The notes beneath the pieces were generated by a model. That model was not told the origin of the DNA. It was given only the letters and a program-made list of their open reading frames with translations, and made no database searches. DNA of 64,000 nucleotides from Microterricola viridarii (GTDB lineage: Bacteria > Actinomycetota > Actinomycetes > Actinomycetales > Microbacteriaceae), in the NCBI RefSeq assembly GCF_001542775.1, contig NZ_CP014145.1:1426001-1490000 (forward strand), written 5' to 3'. Positions 40,179-47,711 of this stretch are shown one piece after another. The translations under genes were made by a program, and so were the position numbers. Each line of letters opens with the position of its first letter. The stretch's first letter is position 1.

Positions 40179-40283
40179 GATGCTGGTGCTCCTTCTGCTG
40201 TCGCATTCGGTCGTCTTGCTAGCGGGACGCGCCGCTCGGCAGGCCTGCCTGAGAGCTATGCGCGGCGGCTTCCAGCGAGATAT

Positions 40284-40297
40284 TTGAGTCTACTCAA
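40284..40297. promoter_or_regulatory. Candidate TetR operator upstream of oxidoreductase
   Basis: TTGAGT and ACTCAA are perfect arms separated by CT. The half-site TGAGT matches the palindrome upstream of the tetR gene. Confidence 0.5.
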
Positions 40298-40712
40298 TTA
40301 TGAGCGTCCTCAAAAACAGAACCCGGTGTTCGGGGCATCTCACACGAGCCATGCGCAGGAGTGTGTCAGCGTTGCTTCGCTGAAGCGGTGCGATGTCAAC
40401 ACATCTGGCTTGTGCTGATTGTGTGCGGCGCCGGGCTGAACGCGCCCTGACCGCCGTCGTCGCAACTGCTACCTCCTAGGCGTCTCGACCCTTCGGATTG
40501 GGAGAAACCACTGCAGAGGGCTCTTCCCCAATGTTCCCCCTTGTTGGCTTGTCGAGCCCGGCAGGTGAAAACTGTGCCGCGAGGTTCGCCACACGATCAC
40601 CATGCGGACAGTGGCTGCGAACGCATTTTCAGGTGGAGCCCTTTTCGGCTCTTGCCGATCGTCGTGGCCTCCCTGAAGTTGCCAATGAATCAGGCTCTGC
40701 CGCGCTGGCGAG
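40298..40712. other. Intergenic region without supported gene
   Basis: About 415 bases between the start of the oxidoreductase gene and the end of the Asp23-module small gene. The open frames here have no ribosome site and no recognisable protein pattern. GCGTTGCTTCGCTGAAGCGG near 40370 gives a short stem only. Confidence 0.5.
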
Positions 40713-41057
40713 TCAGTCGATGCTTGCGATCGTGATGGAGATCGACACGGGCGCAGTCAGACCTGCGCTGGCGGCCTCATTCGCTACGTCCCCGTAGATC
40801 TCGCGGCAGATGTCGGTCGCGGCTCGCTCACTGCTCACTCCGACGAGGACCGTGATGGTCGTGCCGGCAGAGGTCTCGGATACTCGGACTGGTGGGGGTG
40901 TGTGGGAAGGCGTGATGACAGTGATGGCGCGGGAAATGAGATCACTAGGTGTGGAGTGTGTGGAGTAGACGCGGATTACATCTGGATGCGCGGCGACGAG
41001 TGAGCTCAGGTGCTCTGCGAGAGAAGATGCGTCGCGGTCAGCCGTGACTGTCATCAT
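40713..41057 (-). CDS. Small protein of Asp23 module A, third gene of sigma operon
   Basis: A 114-residue protein. Its ATG overlaps the stop of the Asp23-like regulator (ATGA). The second half alternates strands and a helix: TTITVLVGVSSERAATDICREI, then APVSISITIASID, a pattern close to the C-terminal strand-helix-strand of Asp23 domains. No membrane segment or signal. Its place after the sigma factor and its regulator suggests a role in sensing or signal transfer. I assign no named family. Confidence 0.65.
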   Translation of the reverse strand: MMTVTADRDASSLAEHLSSLVAAHPDVIRVYSTHSTPSDLISRAITVITPSHTPPPVRVSETSAGTTITVLVGVSSERAATDICREIYGDVANEAASAGLTAPVSISITIASID

Positions 41058-41704
41058 GCCTCGATCGTCGAAACTGCGGCGCGGGGGGCCACCCGAACGT
41101 CGTTGACCGTGATGTCTATCGCTTGGATGGTGATTTCGGTGTGTTTGTGGAGTTCGTCGGCGATCGTTTGTCGGAGTTGACTTGCGGCGGCGGGGATGTT
41201 TTCGCCCCACGCGACGCTCATTTCGACGCGGATGGTGATCGGTTCGCCGAGGAGGGTGACGTCGCCATCGAGGCGGCAGCGACCGACGATTACTCCCTGA
41301 ACATGATCGCCGGCTCCGCGGATGATTCCGCGCACGGCTCCCTCGCTCAGCGATAGTACAGCCTGTGGATCGCTGTAACTGATGGGGATGTCGCGCCCGG
41401 CGTTGGCCTCCAGTGCGATCCTGTTCATGATGGATTGCACCCACGAGTCAGTGGGTGCCGGTTCGCGCTCGACGTCCGCTTCGACCTGCTCCAGCGTCAA
41501 TCGGTGCAACCGAGCAAGGCCCGCGAGGGCAAGTTGACAGTCGGGAGAGTTCTCAATGGCGGCGACTCGCGGTTGTCGCCCAGAATCGAGGTAATCGCTC
41601 AGCTCGTCGATGGTGTGCCCGTCCAAGTCGGACCCTGGCGGGACAAGAGAGTTTGCGTGGGCGGGGATCGTGGCGGAGGAGGAGTCCGGGACGCGGGGTG
41701 TCAT
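41054..41704 (-). CDS. Asp23-like putative anti-sigma regulator, module A
   Basis: A 216-residue soluble protein. The start at ATG 41704 is seven bases after GGAGG and overlaps the sigma stop (ATGA). Residues about 20-100 are helical (GHTIDELSDYLDSG, ALAGLARLHRL, WVQSIMNRIALEANAGRDIPI), in the position of an anti-sigma domain. Residues about 120-205 resemble Asp23/Gls24: EGAVRGIIRGAG, RCRLDGDVTLLGEPITIRVE, then IPAAASQLRQTIADEL and AIDITVNDV. No zinc motif (HxxxCxxC) is seen. The anti-sigma function is inferred from order and overlap. Module B has a close paralog at 63423. Confidence 0.75.
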   Translation of the reverse strand: MTPRVPDSSSATIPAHANSLVPPGSDLDGHTIDELSDYLDSGRQPRVAAIENSPDCQLALAGLARLHRLTLEQVEADVEREPAPTDSWVQSIMNRIALEANAGRDIPISYSDPQAVLSLSEGAVRGIIRGAGDHVQGVIVGRCRLDGDVTLLGEPITIRVEMSVAWGENIPAAASQLRQTIADELHKHTEITIQAIDITVNDVRVAPRAAVSTIEA

Positions 41705-42285
41705 CGCCATGCCTCCATTTCTTCGATCATGCGTTTCCTTGCCCTGGACAAAAGTCCGCGCACCGTGGATTCGGGAACGCCCAACTCTGCGGCAATGTCG
41801 TGGTAACTGTACTCGGAGATATTTCGGAGCACCCAGCATCGGCGTTGTTCGGTGGGAAGCACCTGTAATGAGACCGCGATCGCGTCATTGAGAGCGCGGT
41901 GCTCGGCATACGTTGAGGGGGATGCGTCGTCGGAAATGATGGGCGCATTCTCGTCCAGCTGTTCTTGGGGGCGTTGTTTGCGGAGCGTGTCGAGAGCGCA
42001 TCGGGTGACAATGCGCATCAGCCAGGGTTTCACAGCAGCAGGGTCGGAGAGTGTATCCAAACGATGCCACGCACTCACAAAGGCGTCTTGGACAACGTCA
42101 TCGGCATCGCCATCGCTGCCCAGCACGCTGCGTGCCACGAAGCGCATGAGCTTGCCATAGCGGCGCACGAGTTCTTCGAACGCTTGAGGGTCTCCGTCGG
42201 CAGCGCGACCGGCCACGGTGATGTCATTTGCCGAACTCAGATCGACTCGGAACCGGCTTGTTCTGGCGCTGCTTGCCTCCGCCAT
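41701..42285 (-). CDS. ECF sigma factor, module A
   Basis: A 194-residue sigma-70 family protein. Start at ATG 42285 after GGGGAAGG. Region 2 spans residues about 35-100 (LVRRYGKLMRFVARSVLG, DADDVVQDAFVSAWHRL) and region 4 lies near 140-190 (LPTEQRRCWVLRNISEYSYH, then DIAAELGVPESTVRGLLSRARKR). Region 3 is absent, as in ECF factors. It is divergent from the asp23 operon and stop-start overlapped with the downstream Asp23-like regulator. A shared promoter-like motif lies before the asp23 gene. Confidence 0.92.
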   Translation of the reverse strand: MAEASSARTSRFRVDLSSANDITVAGRAADGDPQAFEELVRRYGKLMRFVARSVLGSDGDADDVVQDAFVSAWHRLDTLSDPAAVKPWLMRIVTRCALDTLRKQRPQEQLDENAPIISDDASPSTYAEHRALNDAIAVSLQVLPTEQRRCWVLRNISEYSYHDIAAELGVPESTVRGLLSRARKRMIEEMEAWR

Positions 42286-42447
42286 GCCTTCCCCCGATCG
42301 CTTCAGCGAGTTCTCCCTGGTACGAATGCAGCCTGCGCCAGAAGAATACGCTCGTGTCGGCGCGGCCCACCACCCAGGCTTCAAGCGGTCTGCCATGTGG
42401 GACACGCGTGTTCAGAGGTTTCCCAAAACTGTTTGTGGCCTTCTGCG

Positions 42448-42475
42448 TGACGAATGTCAGTCTCGTCGCGTCTTA
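42448..42475 (+). promoter_or_regulatory. Putative ECF promoter upstream of asp23, module A
   Basis: TGACGAA, 14 bases, CGTCTTA: the same pair with the same spacing occurs upstream of asp23 in module B (62706-62733), within otherwise diverged sequence. CGTC at -10 is typical of ECF promoters. The start codon lies about 80 bases downstream. Confidence 0.6.
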
Positions 42476-42554
42476 CAGGTAGAGCGAGAACATCGCTTCG
42501 GCGCAGGACCACACGGTGATTGCGTTTGCCGCATCGCAGAGTGAAGAGGATCCC

Positions 42555-43058
42555 ATGACTACTGATGACCAGAACCTGACCACCCCGAGCGTTTCGTCAC
42601 CGTCCATCTCAAAGCGTGAGGGCGTTGGCACGTCCCGGGTGGATCGCCCTTTCACGCAGTCGCGCGTAGTGTCAGACCAGTCCGCGGCCGGAACGACCAT
42701 TATCGCCGAAGGTGTCGTCGCAAAGATTGCAGGAATCGCGGCCCGGCAGGTTCCCGGGGTCTACGCTCTCGGTGGCGGCGGAGCACGAGCGCTCGGCGCC
42801 CTACGCAGTGTGGTGAACGCAGATGATCTGACCCAAGGGGTCAAGGTCGAGGTCGGCGAGACCCAGGCCGCCGCCGACATCACCATCGTGGTGGAATACC
42901 CGGCGCCCGTCCAAGATGTAGCCGCCAATGTGCGAGCGGTCGTGAGCGGTGCGATCAGCTCCCTCGTCGGTCTCGAAGTGGTTGAGGTCAATGTGGAAGT
43001 CAATGACGTGCACCTGCCGTCCGACGACAAGAACGAGGAAGAGTCGCGCGTCTCATGA
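42555..43058 (+). CDS. Asp23/Gls24 family envelope stress protein, module A
   Basis: A 167-residue protein. Start at ATG 42555 after AGAGGA. The first 50 residues are a Ser/Thr-rich disordered stretch. The Asp23 domain follows from TTIIAEGVVAKIAGIAARQVPGV, through KVEVGETQAAADITIVVEYP, to VRAVVSGAISSLVGLEVVEVN. Staphylococcal Asp23 is an abundant membrane-associated protein anchored by AmaP and linked to cell wall stress. The next genes overlap and encode membrane partners, consistent with an envelope complex. Confidence 0.92.
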   Translation: MTTDDQNLTTPSVSSPSISKREGVGTSRVDRPFTQSRVVSDQSAAGTTIIAEGVVAKIAGIAARQVPGVYALGGGGARALGALRSVVNADDLTQGVKVEVGETQAAADITIVVEYPAPVQDVAANVRAVVSGAISSLVGLEVVEVNVEVNDVHLPSDDKNEEESRVS

Positions 43059-43243
43059 GTCAGACCGTCATCGGCGCCATGATTGGTGTCATTCTTGCTG
43101 TCTCGATCCTCGTGTTCGGATGGTGGGGATTCCTCCTCGTCGCCCTGTTCATGGGCATCGGTGCGCTCGTGGGCCGCATCATGTCTGGAAAGCTCGACGT
43201 GCGCGGGCTCGCAAACGCCTTCTCTGGCCGGCGCACCTCCTAA
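43055..43243 (+). CDS. Small DUF2273-like membrane protein, module A
   Basis: A 62-residue protein with two close membrane segments (VIGAMIGVILAVSILVFGWW and GFLLVALFMGIGALVGRI) and a C-terminal cytoplasmic tail (GKLDVRGLANAFSGRRTS). It overlaps the asp23 stop by four bases. It resembles the small membrane partner (DUF2273) in Firmicutes asp23 loci. The tail ending FSGRRTS is identical in module B, suggesting a conserved contact. Confidence 0.85.
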   Translation: MSQTVIGAMIGVILAVSILVFGWWGFLLVALFMGIGALVGRIMSGKLDVRGLANAFSGRRTS

Positions 43244-43638
43244 TGGACTCCGCACAAGCGGGCCGAACCGGCGGCGGAGCCCACCGGGTCGCCGATGCGG
43301 CGCCGACGCACCCCGGCCGCACCGTCGTCAGAGAACGCGTCCTCGTGAGAGTCGCCGAGGAAGCGACGGCGGACGCCCTCCGGGTGCAACGTGGTCACCT
43401 CTCTGTAGAAGTGTCGGAAGCGCGGGGAGGGATGGCGCTCACGATCTCCACCCCTCTCCCCGTGCCAGAACTCGATGACATAGACGCCATTCAACAGGGA
43501 ACCCCCGTCCTCGAGCGCGTCCAGGCCATCCAAAATCAACTCCGTGACCGGATAACGCAACTCACCGGTCGCGACGTCACCCGCGTCAACATGACCATCA
43601 CGGGCGCAGTCATTGCGGCGAAGAGGAGAGTGCTATGA
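43243..43638 (+). CDS. Short Asp23-like protein, module A
   Basis: A 131-residue soluble protein with its ATG overlapping the previous stop (TAATG). The strand pattern TVVRERVLVRVAEEATADAL, then GMALTISTPLPVPELDD, and the end ITQLTGRDVTRVNMTITGAV fit an Asp23-type domain with a longer middle. No signal or membrane helix. It is a probable partner in the Asp23 complex; module B has a paralog. Confidence 0.8.
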   Translation: MDSAQAGRTGGGAHRVADAAPTHPGRTVVRERVLVRVAEEATADALRVQRGHLSVEVSEARGGMALTISTPLPVPELDDIDAIQQGTPVLERVQAIQNQLRDRITQLTGRDVTRVNMTITGAVIAAKRRVL

Positions 43639-44219
43639 CTCCCCCCGTGTTCCGCCGAATCCTGCGGCGAGAAAGCCACTCTCCGCGCACCGTTGCGATG
43701 GTCGTCGCCGTGACGCTGCTCTTACTTTCGCTCGCGTACATCGGGACGGAGCTCGTGCTCGACTTGGTCTCCAGACCGGCTTTGCTGCTTGAACCCGCGG
43801 CGGCCGCACAGTGGATAGTCGGGCTCCCCACTGCACAACCCGGATGGGTGATCGGAATCGGTGGGGCGGCAATGGCCATCCTTGGGTTCGTGTTCGTCTT
43901 CCTCGCGCTCACTCCGGGTCGCCTCCCCAAACATCAGATGCGCTGCGGGGAGCGCGCCGTGCTCGTCGATAACGGCGTCATCGCCGCCTCTCTGGCACAG
44001 CACATCAGTGACGAGACCGGCGTCGCCCGCGACGACATCACCGTCGGCGTGGCCCACCGCACCGTGGACGTCACAATACGCCCGGCTTTCGGAGTCCCCA
44101 TGGACCGAGATCCGGTGCAAGCGCTCGTCAGGGCCGAGCTGGATAACTACCAACTCATACCGAGCGTCAAGACCAAGGTCCGTGTGGCTCGACCGAAAGA
44201 AAGCGAGCTGGGAACATGA
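43635..44219 (+). CDS. DUF6286-type membrane protein, module A
   Basis: A 194-residue protein. A basic N-terminus (RILRRESHSPRT) precedes two membrane helices (VAMVVAVTLLLLSLAYIGTE and WVIGIGGAAMAILGFVFVFL). The C-terminal domain, GERAVLVDNGVIAASLAQHI, RDDITVGVAHRTVDVTIRP, IPSVKTKVRVA, has Asp23-like strand order. It overlaps neighbours on both sides by four bases. The arrangement puts the Asp23-like part in the cytoplasm after the second helix. Confidence 0.85.
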   Translation: MTPPVFRRILRRESHSPRTVAMVVAVTLLLLSLAYIGTELVLDLVSRPALLLEPAAAAQWIVGLPTAQPGWVIGIGGAAMAILGFVFVFLALTPGRLPKHQMRCGERAVLVDNGVIAASLAQHISDETGVARDDITVGVAHRTVDVTIRPAFGVPMDRDPVQALVRAELDNYQLIPSVKTKVRVARPKESELGT

Positions 44220-44830
44220 ACCACACCAACCGCGCCCTGAACAGGATTGTCCTCTTCATAATTGGTGTGCTCTTGCTCAGCATCGGCGCCGCGGTGCTCG
44301 CCGCACAAGCTTGGCCCGCCGCGGCCGAGGTCTGGACCAGCGCTACGCAGACTGCGCTGAGCTGGCTCGACGGCATCATCGCTGCAACCAGGATCGGGAC
44401 GACCTCAATCAGTTGGGTCGCTGTCGCGGCCGTCGCTCTCATTGTCGTTCTTATGGTGATGCTGGTCGTAGTTCTGACTCGGATCGGCGGGGCGCGCTCA
44501 CACACGGTTTTGCAGTCGGCCGGGGCACAGAACCCGCTGGGCAGTGTGACCGTGCACGAGGCTTTTGCGGCTGACTCGTTGAAGCACTCACTCGGACAAC
44601 GACGAGAAATTCTGTTCTCTAGCGTTAGCGCCGACGACATCCGCAAGACACCGGTCATGCACGTCAGCATCACCCCGCGACAGAACACTTCCCCGCTGGA
44701 CGTCGTGCAGGATGTCGATCAGCTCGTCGCGAACCTAGCGACCCTGACCGGGACGAACGTACCCACCTACATATCGCTCCACTCTGGGCTGCGCGCACGC
44801 CTTGCACATGACCAACGACGCCTCGCTTAA
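44216..44830 (+). CDS. AmaP-like membrane anchor protein, module A
   Basis: A 204-residue protein, last of the overlapping operon. Two membrane helices at about residues 8-32 and 72-94 (VAVAAVALIVVLMVMLVVVL) are followed by a soluble domain (RREILFSSVSADDIRKTPVM, HVSITPRQNTSPLDVVQDVD, VPTYISLHSGLRARL). This layout matches AmaP, which anchors Asp23 to the membrane in staphylococci; the assignment is by architecture and gene order. Confidence 0.82.
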   Translation: MNHTNRALNRIVLFIIGVLLLSIGAAVLAAQAWPAAAEVWTSATQTALSWLDGIIAATRIGTTSISWVAVAAVALIVVLMVMLVVVLTRIGGARSHTVLQSAGAQNPLGSVTVHEAFAADSLKHSLGQRREILFSSVSADDIRKTPVMHVSITPRQNTSPLDVVQDVDQLVANLATLTGTNVPTYISLHSGLRARLAHDQRRLA

Positions 44831-45039
44831 GCCGCGACCGAACACCCCGGAGCCTCCCGCCCTGCTTCCGAATCCTGCTAATCTCCGGCGCAGCATGGGA
44901 ATGTTGAGGGGTTGGGTGAGACGCGGTTTGTCTGTGTCTCAGATCTGGACCGGAGGCCAGAGCGGAGTGCAGCGGCGCCAAGTGATCCCAATTGACCGAT
45001 GTGCAAAGGAAGGCCTCGATCAAGAGCAAATTACAGTAC

Positions 45040-45241
45040 GGCGAGTGGGACTTGAACCCGTGACCGTCGGGCTCCACCGGAGGCTCCCGCACGAGCCGCA
45101 ATGCCTCGGTTGACCTCGAGTAATTTCCACCTGACTAGGAACTTCTTGCGTGATGTTCCCCAATTGTATAGAGACTCCTCGACTCATCTCGGGTCATCTG
45201 GAGTGGATAGACGTTGAGTAAACGTGCGCGCATCAAGTCTC
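45040..45241. repeat. Left 202-bp att-like direct repeat with tRNA 3' remnant
   Basis: Matches 59169-59370 in the same orientation at about three of four positions, with exact blocks such as GGGACTTGAACCCGTGACCG, CCTGACTAGGAACTTCTTG and GTGCGCGCATCAAGTCTC. On the minus strand the first part reads as a tRNA T-arm (GGGTTCAAGTCCC) with acceptor side. No complete tRNA folds here. Together the copies bracket about 14 kb of accessory genes, as attL and attR of an island would. The rest of the gap 44831-45303 holds no supported gene. Confidence 0.75.
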
Positions 45242-45303
45242 GAGCCGAGCGCGACCCTCTACCATCGCTACCCGCCAGCTATTGAGCGCGCTGCGCCAGA
45301 GGT

Positions 45304-46821
45304 TCACGGTGCTGACGCTCTGCGGTGTGGCGCTGTGGCAAGCTCCTCGCCCAACGGGGCGAATTCGATGTCAAGCAGGTCGATCGATCCGCGCCCCGAG
45401 TAGCTAAAAGTCAGTTCTCCAACCCCGGCCCGCTCGACTCTGACAGCTCGCCGAGTCCAGTCTGTGGACGGGCCGATCGATACTGTGCTGACTGCCTCGT
45501 TGTCGATCGACACGAGGAGGCCACCAGTCCCGTTTCCCCGCGTTCGGATGGAAAGCTCGGTCGGCCCATCGAACCGGAAACGCTTGTATCCGATGACTGT
45601 TCCCGACGTGATGTCTCCCACGAAACGATCGACATCGTCGCTTGAAATGGTGGGCACTGATCTCCACCGTGCCGGGCCGTGGGGCATGCGTCCTTTGCGG
45701 AGCGAACTGCAGATCATCGCCGAGTAGCGCCCGTCGGCCAGCAGAGGACCGTCATGGAACCCAGTACTGGTGATCTCAACCTGCGGGACAGAACCGTCGG
45801 GCAGGATGGTGATGGGCTCCACGCAGGCCTGACGGCTCCAGCGAGATCCGTGCGTATTGCGGTGATAGAACACGAACCATTGCGAGCCGAGCTGTTCGAT
45901 GCTGCCGTGGTTCGTTCCGGTTTGGTTGACGCGATCTTCTGGCTTCCGCCCTTCGAACACGACGTCGCCGTTCGAGACAATCGTTCCTCGATACACGAAG
46001 CCACGGTCGGGAAATTCACTCGTGGCATAACACAGCTCGTGGGACTTGATCGATGAGTACACGAAGTAGTACGTCGAGCCAATCTTTCTGATGGAGCTGG
46101 CCTCCCAGAAGGAGTGCCCTTCAAACTCGGTGCCCTTTGTCTTGGTGGGGATGATGCGTTGTGGAATGTTGGTCACGGTCAGCATGTCATCGGCGAGTTC
46201 GACAGCCATTGCGCCGAAGATGCTGTCGACGGCCTTGATCCGCGCCCGACTCTTGCCGAAGATCTTTGTCTGGATCGGGTATGTCAGAGGGCGCAGCCAC
46301 GCGGGCAGGTCATCGAATGGGTAGCATGCGCCGTAGTAGAGGCGAATCTGTCCGTCGTCGTTGATGACGGCCGGGTCGAAGAGCACGTGCTCGTCGTAGA
46401 CAGTGCCATCAGCATTTCGGATGTTGCCCAGGTACTCGTATTGTCCGTCGGGGGCGTCCGAGACGGCCACGCTGATGGGCCCCGAATACCCGCCGCTACC
46501 CTTGGGGCCGGCCAGACTGTAATACAGGTAGTACCGGCCGTCGTTTCCGCGCACCACGTCGGGGGCGAACAGGTACGGCCGGCGGTTCGAGTATCCGGGA
46601 TCCTGCTGCGCCCGATAGTTGACGCCGTTGTTGGTCCAGTTGGAGAGGTCATCGATCGGGGCAGAGTAGAAGACGTAGTCCAACGGGCAATAGGTGTCGC
46701 CGCCTTCTTCGTCATGGGATCCGAAGAGATACACCCGATCACCGAAGACGTGCGGCTCCCCGTCCGGGATGTATTCATCCAGCGGTAGAAACGGATTCAC
46801 CGGAACACTCACTGCACTCAT
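45304..46821 (-). CDS. Glycoside hydrolase family 43 with C-terminal carbohydrate-binding-like domain
   Basis: A 505-residue enzyme without signal peptide. The five-bladed propeller shows the family 43 acids in PDGEPHVFGDRVYLFGSHD (base), LFAPDVVRGNDGRYYLYY (pKa modulator) and FWEASSIRKIGSTYYFVY (acid). Residues about 380-490 form a CBM6-like jelly roll (YKRFRFDGPTELSIRTRGNG). Likely arabinofuranosidase or xylosidase activity on imported oligosaccharides. It is the last gene of a five-gene leftward catabolic locus. Confidence 0.9.
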   Translation of the reverse strand: MSAVSVPVNPFLPLDEYIPDGEPHVFGDRVYLFGSHDEEGGDTYCPLDYVFYSAPIDDLSNWTNNGVNYRAQQDPGYSNRRPYLFAPDVVRGNDGRYYLYYSLAGPKGSGGYSGPISVAVSDAPDGQYEYLGNIRNADGTVYDEHVLFDPAVINDDGQIRLYYGACYPFDDLPAWLRPLTYPIQTKIFGKSRARIKAVDSIFGAMAVELADDMLTVTNIPQRIIPTKTKGTEFEGHSFWEASSIRKIGSTYYFVYSSIKSHELCYATSEFPDRGFVYRGTIVSNGDVVFEGRKPEDRVNQTGTNHGSIEQLGSQWFVFYHRNTHGSRWSRQACVEPITILPDGSVPQVEITSTGFHDGPLLADGRYSAMICSSLRKGRMPHGPARWRSVPTISSDDVDRFVGDITSGTVIGYKRFRFDGPTELSIRTRGNGTGGLLVSIDNEAVSTVSIGPSTDWTRRAVRVERAGVGELTFSYSGRGSIDLLDIEFAPLGEELATAPHRRASAP

Positions 46822-46826
46822 CGCGT

Positions 46827-47711
46827 TTAGCTCTTTTCAGGGTCGTGGCTCGCGAGCCAGTCGATGATGGTTTCGAAGCCGATGTCGTACGCGCTCCTAC
46901 CCGGCCGATCGAGGAAGCCGTGCCGGGACCGCGGAACGACCTGGTGGCGCGTGTGTACCCCGGCGGATGTCAACTCGTCGCGGAACTTCTCGCCGGAACT
47001 GCGCAGCGAGTCGCGGTCGGCGTCGAGGAGCAAGGTGGGCGGGAACCCGGTCACGTCGGCATTGCCGGGGAACGCGTATGGGTCAGTGAGCGCCGCGTGG
47101 GAGCCGGCATAGTTGAGATTCATTCGGTCGACGGTCGACGGTCGGAACTGCGTGATGCCGTGCCAGCCGCGAATACGCCGACGGAGTGCGGGAGAAACCT
47201 CAGGAAGGGCGGAATGGAAGGTTCCGTAAGCCAGGGCGAGCGCATCCGGACGAAATCCTCCGCTGTCACGATTTCGGAGCACAGTCGCCGCGGCGAGTGC
47301 GGCTCCGGCGCTGGCGCCACCAAGGACGACGTGGGGCGCACGATTCGCTATCCACTGCAACGCGGCCGAGACGTCGTCTAATGCGGCTGGGTAGCGAGTG
47401 CCCGGTTTCAGGTCGCGTTCCGCGAGCGGTTTGAGCCAGTTGACGGCAGGCGCCAACCGATAGTCGACCGTAATCACCGGGCGCCCAGTCGCAGCGATGC
47501 CGAGGGCGACAGCATGCGATTCGTTCTGATCAAGGCCGCCACCGATGAACGCGCCGCCGTGAACCCACAGCAACGGGGCCATGCTTTCGGCGGATCCCAG
47601 ACGGGGCCCGTACTGGCGTGTGCGAACGCTCGGGCCGCCCAGTCCCGGCACCGAAACGTCGCGATATGCGACGAGACGTTCGTGGCGTGCGAGCCACTCC
47701 CTCGAATTCAC
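46827..47711 (-). CDS. Alpha/beta hydrolase, hormone-sensitive lipase type
   Basis: A 294-residue esterase. The oxyanion motif HGGAF, nucleophile elbow GGASAGAAL, and the C-terminal His in RSRHGFLDRPG identify the HSL/acetyl esterase family. The GTG start overlaps the upstream GH3 stop (TAGTG), so translation is coupled. In this setting it probably removes acetyl or feruloyl groups from oligosaccharides. Cytoplasmic. Confidence 0.9.
   Translation of the reverse strand: MNSREWLARHERLVAYRDVSVPGLGGPSVRTRQYGPRLGSAESMAPLLWVHGGAFIGGGLDQNESHAVALGIAATGRPVITVDYRLAPAVNWLKPLAERDLKPGTRYPAALDDVSAALQWIANRAPHVVLGGASAGAALAAATVLRNRDSGGFRPDALALAYGTFHSALPEVSPALRRRIRGWHGITQFRPSTVDRMNLNYAGSHAALTDPYAFPGNADVTGFPPTLLLDADRDSLRSSGEKFRDELTSAGVHTRHQVVPRSRHGFLDRPGRSAYDIGFETIIDWLASHDPEKS

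Noticed and set aside
45040..45075. Apparent tRNA gene in the left repeat (also in the right repeat at 59169)
   Set aside because: Only the T-arm and 3' acceptor side are present; no D-arm or matching 5' acceptor strand was found, so it is a 3' remnant.
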